NCBI RefSeq assembly: GCF_934372025.1
Contig: NZ_CAKROJ010000006.1
Location: forward strand, 1 to 64,000
Direction: 5' to 3'
From: an uncultured Blautia sp.
GTDB taxonomy: Bacteria > Bacillota > Clostridia > Lachnospirales > Lachnospiraceae
Length of the DNA: 64,000 nucleotides
Positions 17,420 to 26,096 of this stretch are shown here, one piece after another; position 1 is the stretch's first letter, and each line of letters begins with the position of its first letter. The position numbers and the translations under genes were made by a program. The notes under the pieces were generated by a model that searched no databases, was not told where the DNA came from, and saw only the letters and a list, made by a program, of their open reading frames with translations.

Positions 17420-18289
17420 CTAAAAGTGTATCTGCCCCTGAAGCCAGATTGTACCTTTAAATCTTCGACCAACAGCTGGATCTCCCAGCAGGTCTTCTCT
17501 GTTAATGCAAACGTCAAATCGGATATTATTACATTCCAGAGTCATTTGAACAAGTTCCTCATCTGTAATATCATTTTGTACTTCATGATATTCTATAATC
17601 TCACCTAAAATACTGTACTGATCACATTGAATGCCATATGGCATAAAATAAGAATCTACAATTGACAAAATATCTTCATGAACAATTCTGGTTGAAAGCA
17701 TGGAATAAGTATCCATCTCTTCCATTGTAAGATTTTCCATAGCCTCTTCATCGCCATCTCTTGCTGCCGCAATCAGGGAACTTCTGGTTTTGCTGCTCTC
17801 CTGTTCTACCTTAACAGCTTCTTTATCTTTCAATACCGGAAAAAGGATTTTACCCTCACCAGCAAGGCCAGTCAATGTTAATGGCTGATTTCCTGTTAAT
17901 TGCTTTTTCCTTTCTTTCATGTATTCCGCCGCATTTTGCAGATAAAAGATTAATGTAATGCCAATTCGCAAATCATCGCAGGCGGCAGAAAAGGCATCCT
18001 TATCCGCATGCCTTTCTACCGTCACCTGTTCCTGTGTTGTAACTCCTGTTCCTTTAAAAAAAGGATAATAATACTCCACGTGAAACCTGTTATCATCATC
18101 GTACTGACCACATACAGTAATTCCACAATCTTTTCCATAAAAACGAGAAAACTGAGCAAAGGTACCATCTGGATGCTCTTCTACTACCTTTTTTTCATCG
18201 TAGTTTTTGATCACATCCAGAATGATTTCTTTCATTTCTTCCCTCTTAGTTACTTTAGAAAAGCCAACTGCTTTTAAAAAGCTGTGCAA
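17420..18289 (-). CDS. DUF3881-like protein
   Basis: The 289-residue cytoplasmic protein has no signal peptide or membrane helix. It begins MHSFLKAVGFSKVTKREEMK and contains YYYPFFKGTGVT, which I associate with the DUF3881 family of Lachnospiraceae; I hold this assignment with moderate confidence. The start is TTG at 18289, supported by GGAGGT 6 bases upstream. It lies 20 bp downstream of serS and 17 bp upstream of the LTA-synthase-like gene, so the three may share a transcript. Function unknown. Confidence 0.65.
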   Translation of the reverse strand: MHSFLKAVGFSKVTKREEMKEIILDVIKNYDEKKVVEEHPDGTFAQFSRFYGKDCGITVCGQYDDDNRFHVEYYYPFFKGTGVTTQEQVTVERHADKDAFSAACDDLRIGITLIFYLQNAAEYMKERKKQLTGNQPLTLTGLAGEGKILFPVLKDKEAVKVEQESSKTRSSLIAAARDGDEEAMENLTMEEMDTYSMLSTRIVHEDILSIVDSYFMPYGIQCDQYSILGEIIEYHEVQNDITDEELVQMTLECNNIRFDVCINREDLLGDPAVGRRFKGTIWLQGQIHF

Positions 18290-18309
18290 AAGTACACCTC
18301 CATGCCCTA

Positions 18310-19605
18310 TTATGCGCGGGTCTTTTTCTCAATCTTCTTCATGCCGCCCATATATGGCTGCAGAGCTTCCGGAATATTAACACTTCCGTCAGCATTCAGG
18401 TTATTTTCCAGGAATGCAATCAACATTCTCGGAGGTGCTACTACTGTATTATTCAAGGTATGTGCAAGGTATTTTTTACCATCTTTTCCATTTACACGAA
18501 TTCTCAGACGGCGTGCCTGTGCATCACCAAGGTTAGAACAACTTCCTACTTCGAAATATTTTTTCTGTCTCGGAGACCATGCTTCTACATCCAAAGATTT
18601 TACTTTAAGATCAGCCAGGTCACCAGAACAGCACTCCAGAGTACGAACTGGAATATCCAGAGAACGGAACAGATCCACTGTATTCTGCCACAGTTTTTCA
18701 AACCACATTGGACTTTCTTCTGGTTTGCAGACAACGATCATTTCCTGTTTTTCAAACTGATGAATACGGTAAACACCTCTCTCCTCCAAGCCATGAGCAC
18801 CTTTTTCTTTACGGAAACATGGAGAATAACTTGTCAGTGTTTTTGGCAGTTCTTCCTCTGGAACAATCTGATCAATAAATTTACCAATCATAGAGTGTTC
18901 ACTTGTTCCAATCAGGTACAGGTCTTCACCTTCAATTTTGTACATCATTGCATCCATCTCTGCAAAGCTCATAACACCTGTTACAACGTTGCTTCTGATC
19001 ATGAAAGGTGGTACACAGTAAGTAAATCCACGGTTGATCATAAAATCACGTGCATAAGAGATAACTGCAGAATGAAGTCTTGCGATATCGCCCATCAGAT
19101 AATAAAAACCATTACCTGCAACACGTCTTGCGCTGTCAAGATCGATTCCATCAAAGTTCTCCATGATCTCTGTGTGATATGGAATTTCATAATCCGGAAC
19201 TACCGGCTCACCAAATTTTTCAATCTCTACGTTTTCGCTGTCATCTTTACCGATCGGTACGGATGGATCGATGATATTCGGAATAATCATCATATTTTTC
19301 AGAAGCTCTTCTTCTACTTCTTTTTCTCTTGCAGAAAGCTCATCAATACGTGCTCCGGATGCTGCAACCTGTTTTTTAACCTCTTCAGCCTCTTCACGTT
19401 TGCCCTGTCCCATCAGTGCACCAATCTGTTTGGAGATTTTATTTCTCTCCGCTCTCAGAGCTTCAACTTCCTGTTTGATTTCTCTGTTTTCTTTGTCCAG
19501 TTCAATAACCTTGTCAACCAGTTCCAGTTTACTATCCTGGAATTTATTTCGAATATTCTGTTTAACAATTTCCGGGTTCTCTCTCACAAATTTAATGTCT
19601 AACAT
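18310..19605 (-). CDS. serS: Seryl-tRNA synthetase
   Basis: The 431-residue class II synthetase has an N-terminal tRNA-binding coiled coil (about residues 30-100, rich in E/K/A). Motif 2 lies in TSYSPCFRKEKGAHGLEERG and motif 3 in NTVVAPPRMLIAFLENN. It charges tRNA-Ser, and its length matches the usual 420-435. GGAGGAG precedes the ATG. No T-box leader is visible in the 70 bp to the upstream gene; it may be transcribed together with the parAB-DUF4446 genes. A long open frame on the opposite strand is a composition artefact. Confidence 0.96.
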   Translation of the reverse strand: MLDIKFVRENPEIVKQNIRNKFQDSKLELVDKVIELDKENREIKQEVEALRAERNKISKQIGALMGQGKREEAEEVKKQVAASGARIDELSAREKEVEEELLKNMMIIPNIIDPSVPIGKDDSENVEIEKFGEPVVPDYEIPYHTEIMENFDGIDLDSARRVAGNGFYYLMGDIARLHSAVISYARDFMINRGFTYCVPPFMIRSNVVTGVMSFAEMDAMMYKIEGEDLYLIGTSEHSMIGKFIDQIVPEEELPKTLTSYSPCFRKEKGAHGLEERGVYRIHQFEKQEMIVVCKPEESPMWFEKLWQNTVDLFRSLDIPVRTLECCSGDLADLKVKSLDVEAWSPRQKKYFEVGSCSNLGDAQARRLRIRVNGKDGKKYLAHTLNNTVVAPPRMLIAFLENNLNADGSVNIPEALQPYMGGMKKIEKKTRA

Positions 19606-19675
19606 TTTTTCTCCTCCTGACAGTTAGATTCTTCCTAATTTTATGATTTCTATTATTTATTTAGAAAATACTAAT

Positions 19676-20212
19676 TTACTCTTTTTCTTTCTCATCCTCA
19701 CTAATATCTGCGAGGCCAAAATTAACTGCTTTACGAAGAGCTTCTACCTCTTCCTGACTAAGCATTACATAGGATTCCCCTTTAACAATCTCTTTCAGAT
19801 ACAAAAAGCAGTTGTCACTGCTGTGTACAGCATTCAAAATAATACCTGAGTTATCTTTATCCAATAATGCAAATGCAAAGCTCAGTTTGCCTCCAACATC
19901 GTCAAAGGCATCATATTTCTCCACACCATATTTCGTAAAAATTATCTTAAAATGCTGTTCCAGAGTCTTGATTGCATGCTCATGATCTTCCTTTGCCTCA
20001 TAGAGTCTGTCAATCTGTGCAAACTTACGCACAAAGGTTTTTTCTAAGGATTGCGCATCGCTTCCCTTCATAAACATCTTATATTTACGTTCCAGACGCG
20101 TCAGCCGCATACCATTACTAATCATGACTGCGACTAATACTACGACTATCGCCAGTAAAACAATAATGATAATTCCAGGATCGATACCTATACTATCAAA
20201 AATCGTACTCAT
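19676..20212 (-). CDS. DUF4446 family membrane-anchored protein
   Basis: The 178-residue protein has one N-terminal membrane helix (about residues 13-33, IIIIVLLAIVVVLVAVMI). A cytoplasmic coiled-coil stretch (LERKYKMFMKG..., RKFAQIDRLYEAKEDHEHAI) and a compact C-terminal domain (GGKLSFAFALLDKDNSGIIL) follow. DUF4446 genes are commonly found beside parAB in Clostridia. Here it starts 12 bp after parB, in the same operon. A role in linking the partition complex to the membrane would be speculation. Confidence 0.8.
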   Translation of the reverse strand: MSTIFDSIGIDPGIIIIVLLAIVVVLVAVMISNGMRLTRLERKYKMFMKGSDAQSLEKTFVRKFAQIDRLYEAKEDHEHAIKTLEQHFKIIFTKYGVEKYDAFDDVGGKLSFAFALLDKDNSGIILNAVHSSDNCFLYLKEIVKGESYVMLSQEEVEALRKAVNFGLADISEDEKEKE

Positions 20213-20223
20213 ATCATACCCCT

Positions 20224-21165
20224 TTAACCAATTGAATCGAACAAATCAATAATTCTGTCCAAATCATCTCTGGAATAATATTCTATTTCAATTTTACCCT
20301 TGTTATTTTTCTTCCTATGAATAAACACGCGTGTTCCGGTAATATTTTTCATTTTTTCTTCAAGGCTTTCGTAAATAGCGTCTTCTGTAGAATCAGACGC
20401 AGTCTTTTTCTTTTTCGTTGGCATCAAAACATTTTTCACCAACTTCTCAGTTTCTCGAACACTAAGTTTTTCATCGAAAACCTTCATCGCAACATTATAT
20501 TGCTTTTCTGTATCCGCAATAGCAAGAATTGCTCTGGCATGACCTGCTGAAATCATTTCATCAACCATCATCTGCTGTACACGAGAATCAAGTTTCAAAA
20601 GCCTCATAGAATTCGTGACTGCTGTACGGCTCTTTGAAACTCGTTCAGCTATTTCATCCTGTTTTAAATGGAACTCTTCCATCAGTCTCTTATACGCCAT
20701 CGCTTCTTCAACCGGATTCAGATCTTCTCTTTGGATGTTCTCAATAAGAGAAATTTCCACAATTTCCTGTGTTGAAAATTCTTTAACAACAACCGGAACT
20801 TCCTTGAGCCCTGCCATCTTTGCAGCTCTCCATCGTCTTTCTCCTGCAACGATTTCATAGTAATCCTTTTTATCGGACACAAGCAACGGTTGCAGAATGC
20901 CATACTGTTTAATGGACTCCGACAGTTCCTGAAGTGCATCTTCATCGAATTTTTTGCGTGGCTGGTCTCTATTTGGTTCTATAAGAGAAATCTTCATCAT
21001 TCTCTCACCATTACTATTTTCTTGCTGGTTGGATTTCTTACTTTCTGTCGGAATTGTTTTTTCAGATTTGACAGTTTTCACAGTCTGTATCTTATTATTC
21101 TGCACAGTTTTCTCTGGAAACAACGCATCCAAACCTCTTCCAAGTCCTGACTTCTTTCCAGCCAT
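20224..21165 (-). CDS. parB: Chromosome partition protein ParB/Spo0J
   Basis: This 313-residue protein has a lysine-rich N-terminus (GKKSGLGRGLDALFPE) and a CTPase/N-terminal domain with the GERRWRA arginine motif (VAGERRWRAAKMAGL) and ENIQREDLNPVEEA. The helix-turn-helix region is QDEIAERVSKSRTAVTNSMRLL, and a C-terminal dimerisation domain follows. It binds parS and spreads as a CTP clamp. The ATG at 21165 overlaps the parA stop (TGATG). Four perfect parS sites lie within 3.1 kb upstream of parA, three of them in a repeat array. Confidence 0.96.
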   Translation of the reverse strand: MAGKKSGLGRGLDALFPEKTVQNNKIQTVKTVKSEKTIPTESKKSNQQENSNGERMMKISLIEPNRDQPRKKFDEDALQELSESIKQYGILQPLLVSDKKDYYEIVAGERRWRAAKMAGLKEVPVVVKEFSTQEIVEISLIENIQREDLNPVEEAMAYKRLMEEFHLKQDEIAERVSKSRTAVTNSMRLLKLDSRVQQMMVDEMISAGHARAILAIADTEKQYNVAMKVFDEKLSVRETEKLVKNVLMPTKKKKTASDSTEDAIYESLEEKMKNITGTRVFIHRKKNNKGKIEIEYYSRDDLDRIIDLFDSIG

Positions 21166-21932
21166 CACTCACCCTCCCTGTTGATTACTTCTTCCGCAAG
21201 AAGACGATAAGCTTCAGCACCTGCTGATCTCGTATCATATAATGTAATTGGCTGTCCATAGCTTGGTGCCTCTGCCAGTCTCACATTTCTTGGTATGATC
21301 GTCTTATAAATATTCTGCTGAAGATTGTCTTTAACATTTTCCACGACTTGTAATGAAAGATTTGTTCTGGCATCATACATGGTAAAAACAACGCCCTCCA
21401 TAACAAGTTTCTTGTTTAAACGCTCTTTCACAAGTTCAATCGTATGTATCAGCTGTGACAGACCTTCCAACGCATAATACTCGCACTGAATTGGTACTAA
21501 TACAGAATTGGCAGCTGTCAGAGCATTAATTGTAAGCATATTCAAAGAAGGCGGACAGTCCATAATAATATAGTCGTATTTTCTCCGAACTTTATCAATG
21601 ATTTTTTTCATGATGTATTCTTTATCATCTACACCAATCAATTCAATCTCTGCTCCGGATAAATTAACGTTTGATGGAATCAAATCCACATTCTCAACTA
21701 CATCTTTAACAATTGTTTTTTTCGTTTCAGCTTCTCCAAGGAGTAATTCATATAATGTATTCTCTACATTATTTTTATCTACTCCAAGTCCACTTGTGGT
21801 ATTTCCCTGCGGATCAATATCTATCGCAAGGACTTTTTTTCCTTTTTCAGCAAGACAAGCAGAAAGATTAATTGCTGTGGTCGATTTACCGACTCCACCC
21901 TTCTGGTTTGCTACTGCTATTACTCTTCCCAA
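21165..21932 (-). CDS. parA: Chromosome partition ATPase ParA/Soj
   Basis: The 255-residue protein has the deviant Walker A motif KGGVGKSTTAINL, DIDPQGNTTSGLG and Walker B YDYIIMDCPPSL. It is a MinD/ParA-type ATPase that works with ParB in origin segregation and regulates DnaA in Bacillus. The start appears to be TTG at 21932 with GGGAGG 8 bases upstream; an ATG just before it is out of frame. It is first in an operon with parB and DUF4446. A perfect parS lies about 100 bp upstream, so ParB binding may affect this promoter. Confidence 0.96.
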   Translation of the reverse strand: MGRVIAVANQKGGVGKSTTAINLSACLAEKGKKVLAIDIDPQGNTTSGLGVDKNNVENTLYELLLGEAETKKTIVKDVVENVDLIPSNVNLSGAEIELIGVDDKEYIMKKIIDKVRRKYDYIIMDCPPSLNMLTINALTAANSVLVPIQCEYYALEGLSQLIHTIELVKERLNKKLVMEGVVFTMYDARTNLSLQVVENVKDNLQQNIYKTIIPRNVRLAEAPSYGQPITLYDTRSAGAEAYRLLAEEVINREGE

Positions 21933-22033
21933 AATTCATCCTCCCTTCGGGACATCATGGCTATACATGATTTGTTTGAAAGTATAGCATACTGAATTTA
22001 TTATAACACTTTTACTATTATTGTTCCACAAAA

Positions 22034-22049
22034 TGTTTCACGTGAAACA
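22034..22049. other. parS: parS site 1 (promoter-proximal, outside the array)
   Basis: A perfect 16-bp palindrome, TGTTTCACGTGAAACA, matches the canonical ParB site. It lies about 100 bp upstream of the parA start and before the first repeat unit. Confidence 0.97.
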
Positions 22050-22276
22050 TTAAAATTCAGTAAAGAATTTTGGGAATTGTTGTTTATATTCGACAATGAA
22101 GGCGCAGAGTCTCCTGCAGGGGTTGCTGGATGCCTTTTCTTTCTGATCGCTGTTTATACAGGTTTCTACGGTGGATAGTGGTGTGAATGCGCCGAGAATC
22201 CAAAATCGGTAATTCAGATTTACAATACTATTGACCAATAGAAAACAAAATACTTGTTCAACTCAAAGTTTGATAT

Positions 22277-22486
22277 ATATTCGATTATCAGCAGTCGAAT
22301 ATAGCACAGCTGATAGCATGAACTCAGCTTCGATTTCGTTATAAGGACTGCACTAGTTGCTGCCACCGAGCGCTCTGTCTGAGCGGAGCGAGTTTGCGCG
22401 AATGGCAGCTAATCGACGTGCGGGGCGAATAGAAATCGCTGCATGTTCAGGTATCTGCTGTGCTATATCGACTGCGTGAATAATCA
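22277..22486. repeat. Long inverted repeat A, copy 1
   Basis: About 210 bp that could fold back almost completely. The outer arm GTCGAATATAGCACAGCTGA pairs with TCTGCTGTGCTATATCGAC. Nested arms include GAACTCAGCTTCGATTTC with GAAATCGCTGCATGTTC, and GCACTAGTTGCTGCCA with TGGCAGCTAATCGACGTGC. The tip contains CGCTCTGTCTGAGCGGAGCG. Confidence 0.8.
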
Positions 22487-22520
22487 ATAAATAATGATTT
22501 CAAATCATCTTTGAACTCAA

Positions 22521-22536
22521 TGTTTCACGTGAAACA
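22521..22536. other. parS: parS site 2
   Basis: A perfect TGTTTCACGTGAAACA, 35 bp after inverted repeat A copy 1 and about 150 bp before inverted repeat B copy 1. Confidence 0.97.
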
Positions 22537-22684
22537 TTTTAATTTTTCTGATATTGCCTTACACAGCTAGCAAGAAGGATATTTTACTCAGCATAACATA
22601 ATCTCGGATATAGTACACGATCTGTAAAGAAAAGGCATCTCCGCAACGGAGGCGCAGAGTCTCCTGTATTATTCTCGCGCTCTA

Positions 22685-22874
22685 TAAAGAAAGGCATCCG
22701 CGCAACGGCTTCGTCGTTCGGTTGTTCTATGAGATAACCTGCCTGCTAGAAGCATACAAGATAATCGCAAACTCGCTTCGCTCAAACAGTGCGATCATCT
22801 TGTATTACGCAGCCAGAACATCTCTAAGAACAGCCTCGAACTCCTGCAGGGGTTGCTGGATGACTTTTCTTTTT
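22685..22874. repeat. Long inverted repeat B, copy 1
   Basis: About 190 bp. The outer arms AAAGAAAGGCATCCGCGCAAC and GTTGCTGGATGACTTTTCTTT pair. Inner arms run from GGTTGTTCT...GAGAT to ATCTCTAAGAACAGCC, and TACAAGATAATCGCA pairs with TGCGATCATCTTGTA around a loop containing ACTCGCTTCGCTC. A partial extra left arm precedes it at about 22628-22650. Confidence 0.8.
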
Positions 22875-23127
22875 GATTACTGTTTATACAGGTTTCTACG
22901 GTGGATAGTGATGTGAAGGGGCAGAGAATCAAAAACAGATATTTCGTATTTCCTATTCTTTTGACAAATATACGATAAAATATTTATTTATAAAACTTAT
23001 ATAAGGTATCAGTCAAAACAATTTGGCATTTTATAATTCTTTCTCTTATAAAATCGTATTGAGCTATTTTAGATTCTCTCATCATAATCAATATATCAAT
23101 CATATAATCCAGCTTTGGAATAGCCAT

Positions 23128-23340
23128 ATATATTCGCTTATCAGCAGTCGAATATAACACAGCTGATAACATGAACTTAGCTTCGATTTCGTTATGAGGA
23201 CTGCACTAGTTGCTGCCACCGAGCGCTCTGTCTGAGCGGAGCGAGTTTGCGCGAATGGCAGCTAATCGACGTGCGGGGCGAATAGAAATCGTTGCGTGTT
23301 CAGGGGTATCTGCTGTGCTATATCGACTGCGTAAATAATC
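23128..23340. repeat. Long inverted repeat A, copy 2
   Basis: Same structure as copy 1 with scattered substitutions (for example CGCTTATCAGCAGTCG) and an extra GG before TATCTGCTGTGCT. The core from GCACTAGTTGCTGCC to GGCAGCTAATCGACGTGCGG is unchanged. Confidence 0.8.
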
Positions 23341-23376
23341 AATAACTACATGATTTTAAATCCTCTTTGGAATCAA

Positions 23377-23392
23377 TGTTTCACGTGAAACA
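23377..23392. other. parS: parS site 3
   Basis: A perfect TGTTTCACGTGAAACA, 36 bp after inverted repeat A copy 2. It is 856 bp from site 2. Confidence 0.97.
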
Positions 23393-23480
23393 TTTTAGTT
23401 TTTCTAATATTATCTTGCAGCTAACAAAGATGACATTTTATTTGAATTCGTAGAGTCTTGTGTATTACTCTCTCAATCTA

Positions 23481-23668
23481 TAAAGAAAAGCATCCGCGCA
23501 ACGGCTTCATCGTTCGGTTGTTCTAGGAGATAACCTGTCTGCTAGAAGCATACAAGATAATCGCAAACTCGCTTCGCTCAAACAATACGATTATCTTGTA
23601 TTACGCATCCAGAACATCTCTAAGAACAGCCTCGAACTCCTGCAGGGGTTGCTAGATGCCTTTTCTTT
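23481..23668. repeat. Long inverted repeat B, copy 2
   Basis: Outer arms AAAGAAAAGCATCCGCGCAAC and GTTGCTAGATGCCTTTTCTTT, with the same inner TACAAGATAATCGCA hairpin. The right half of that hairpin differs slightly (ATACGATTATCTTGTA). Confidence 0.8.
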
Positions 23669-23918
23669 TTGATTGCTGTTTATACAGGTTTCTACGGTGG
23701 ATAGTGGTGTGAAGGGGCAGTGAACCAAACTCGGTAATTCAGATTTGCAATACCATTGGCCGATATAAAACAAAAATTCATAAAAGCCATGCAAAAACGA
23801 AATAATAACAATTTATTATTTTATAATTTACACTTTATAAATCGTATTAAGTTATATTAAAATCTTCTCATCATAGCAAATCCATTAATTATCTTATCCG
23901 CCTCAGCGTTCAACATAT

Positions 23919-24126
23919 ATATTTGATTATCAGCAGTCGAATATAGCACAGCTGATAGCATGAACTCAGCTTCGATTTCGTTATAAGGACTGCACTAGTT
24001 GCTGCCACCGAGCGCTCTGTCTGAACGGAGTGAGTTTGCGCGAATGGCAGCTAATCGGCGTGCAGGACGAATAGGAATCGTTGTGTGTTCAGGTATCTGC
24101 TGTGCTATATCAACTGCGTGAATAAT
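23919..24126. repeat. Long inverted repeat A, copy 3
   Basis: Same fold-back. Differences from copy 1 are nearly all transitions (GAGCGG to GAACGG, CGACGTGCGGGG to CGGCGTGCAGGA, ATCGACTGC to ATCAACTGC). Confidence 0.78.
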
Positions 24127-24163
24127 CAATAAATATATGATTTCAAATTCACTTTAAACTCAA

Positions 24164-24179
24164 TGTTTCACGTGAAACA
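24164..24179. other. parS: parS site 4
   Basis: A perfect TGTTTCACGTGAAACA, 37 bp after inverted repeat A copy 3. It is 787 bp from site 3. Confidence 0.97.
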
Positions 24180-24266
24180 TTTTAGTTTTTCTGATAGCAC
24201 CTTGTAACTAGCAAAAATGAGATTTTATTTAATTTCGCAGATTCTCGTGTATAGTTCGTAATTTAC

Positions 24267-24457
24267 AAAGAAAAGGCATCTCTGCAACGGCTTCGTCGTT
24301 CGGTTGTTCTGGGAGATATAACCTGTCTGCTAGAAGCATACAAGATAATCGCAAACTCGCTTCACTCAAACAGTGCGATCATCTTGTATTACGCAGCCAG
24401 AACATCTCTAAGAACAGCCTCGAACTCCTGCAGGGATTGCTGGATGCCCTTTCTTTT
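24267..24457. repeat. Long inverted repeat B, copy 3
   Basis: Outer arms AAAGAAAAGGCATCTCTGCAAC and TTGCTGGATGCCCTTTCTTT, with the inner TACAAGATAATCGCA / TGCGATCATCTTGTA stem intact. Confidence 0.8.
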
Positions 24458-24718
24458 TGATTACTGTTTATACAGGTTTCTACGGTGGATAGCGGTGCGA
24501 AGAGGCAGAAAATCAAGGCCAGGTGCTTCATATTTTCTATTCTGTTAGCATACATAGGATAAAATATTTATTTATAAAAATCATATAAGGTACCAGTCAA
24601 AATCAAAACAATCTAATATTTTATAATTTTTCTCCTCTAAAATCATATTGAGTTGTTCTAATTTTTCTCATCATAACAAATATATTATCATCTACTCCTA
24701 TTTTAGAATCAACCATAT

Positions 24719-24926
24719 ATATTCGATTATCAGCAGTCGAACATAGCACAGCTGATAGTATGAACTCAGCTTCGATTTCGTTATGAGGACTGCACTAGTT
24801 GCTGCCACCGAGCGCTCTGTCTGAGCGGAGCGAGTTTGCGCGAATGGCAGCTAATCGACTTGCGGGACGAATAGAAATCGTTGCGTGTTCAGGTATCTGC
24901 TGTGCTAGATCGACTGCGTGAATAAT
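24719..24926. repeat. Long inverted repeat A, copy 4 (not followed by parS)
   Basis: A well conserved fold-back. The 35 bp after it match the other units up to TTGGAATCAATG. The sequence then jumps to GATTGTTCTAGGAAACAGCC, inside the right arm of B, so parS and the left half of B are deleted. Confidence 0.8.
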
Positions 24927-25553
24927 CAATAAATATATGATTTTAAATCCTCTTTGGAATCAATGATTGTTCTAGGAAACAGCCTTGAACGCCTGCAGGA
25001 GAAGGCTAGATACCTTTTCTTTTTTGATTGCTGTTTATACAGGTTTCTACGGTGGATAGTGTTACAAAGGGGAAACTACTCAAAAATCGATAATGTAGAA
25101 ATAATCGCAGTTATTTTAGTATGTACAATTTAAACTTGCATTTTTAATCAACTGATTATTTTGCATTATTTAGTGTATTATCTGTCTTCTTAACATTCCG
25201 TAGAAAAGGAATTTACGTTGTCTTCGTCGCGCATACATATGTCTTTTCTCCTTTCTTTTTTTATACCACTATCAAAAATTTCTCAATCTTTGATAGACTT
25301 GTCACACTTTGCATCGCGCATAATAAATTCATAAATATGCATTCTATTTTCATCTATGTTTGCAGCAGAACGCCGCTACTTAAGTACTGTTACGAAATTG
25401 CAATTGATCCAAATTTCATAAAAACTATAATCAAATCCTTTCTCTTTTTATTAAGTCCGGAATTTTGGACATTATTTATTCTTCAATCATCGTCTTCCCT
25501 GAACAAATGGCTCGTAAAGCAGGTAAAATACTTGCATAATTCTTTTTCAGTAA

Positions 25554-26096
25554 CTATTCTTTTGACTCTAAACGTAAGACTTTCACTATGTATTCATCAT
25601 CCAAAAATATCGCAAGAAAAAGTACATTAGCTTTTGGATCACCTTTTTCATTATCCGCAATGCACAGCTGATACATTGTAAGATGCTCCCACATTATAAT
25701 TTTTGTCTGTGTCGCGTCACTGTATTTAACTGCATTTGACAATACTTCCTTAATAATACCACTAAAGCAATATTTTATTTCTATGAGTATTATTTCGGAC
25801 ATATTATATTCTATTTTTACATCAAGTATTTCAAAGTACCAAATAACGCTCTTTATCATTTTTAAGATTTACTGCATTATCATATATTTCTCGTGCAATT
25901 TGATTTCGTCATCTAAGTGTCGCAGCGTAGATTTCGGAATTCTGTTTTTTTCTCCTTCATCTATAGTTCTTCTTAATTTCATGTCCGTTTTATTGTTCAC
26001 TTTGTTTTTTTCAAAGTCAGAGCAAACACTGTACAAAATACGATTTTCCACATTTTTTTGCATAAAGAACCATTGAAGTAATTCTTCTGGAAGCAA
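25554..26096 (-). pseudogene. Decayed sensor histidine kinase fragment
   Basis: The segment encodes pieces of a kinase in three different frames on the minus strand. One piece has RRTIDEGEKNRI, a second reads QIAREIYDNAVNLKND, and the third carries IIKEVLSNAVKYSDATQTKI and CIADNEKGD, which resemble the N-box and G1 region of HATPase domains. Frameshifts separate them and no complete gene can be built. It is probably a remnant of a NarX/DesK-type kinase. The 470 bp between the repeat array and this fragment, and the 450 bp after it up to 26546, contain no other recognisable gene. Confidence 0.45.

Larger units (their letters stand above)
22100..25080. repeat. Tandem ~0.8-kb repeat array carrying parS sites
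   Basis: A conserved block (TCCTGCAGGGGTTGCTGGAT, then a segment ending TTTCTACGGTGGATAGT) recurs near 22110, 22841, 23639, 24426 and 24992. The spacing is about 730, 800, 787 and 567 bp. Each full unit runs: this block, a 100-230 bp AT-rich variable stretch, long inverted repeat A, parS, about 100-190 bp, then long inverted repeat B, whose right arm is the next copy of the block. The first copy has a shorter variable stretch. The last lacks parS and the left arm of B. Variable stretches of copies 2 and 4 resemble each other (AAAATATTTATTTATAAAA), while copies 1 and 3 share CGGTAATTCAGATTT. No convincing gene is present; short open frames inside the copies are by-products. Confidence 0.9.

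Noticed and set aside
18460..19602. 380-codon open frame on the plus strand
   Set aside because: It lies exactly opposite serS, has low-complexity C/F/H/N-rich translation, no ribosome binding site and no family resemblance.
19606..19675. T-box leader for serS
   Set aside because: Only 70 bp separate serS from the preceding gene and no T-box sequence or specifier stem is present.
22050..22238. Small minus-strand frames in the array sharing FTPLSTVETCINS
   Set aside because: The peptide similarity follows from the DNA repeat. The frames break in some copies, lack consistent starts and extend into unrelated sequence.
22150..25050. TTATACAGG in each unit as DnaA boxes
   Set aside because: It has two mismatches to TTATCCACA and a single copy per unit; it is explained by the conserved block itself.
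22100..25080. CRISPR array
   Set aside because: Repeats are hundreds of bases long, imperfect, with internal palindromes, and no cas genes are near.
25337..25630. 97-codon plus-strand frame
   Set aside because: No ribosome binding site or recognisable domain; it overlaps the kinase remnant on the other strand.
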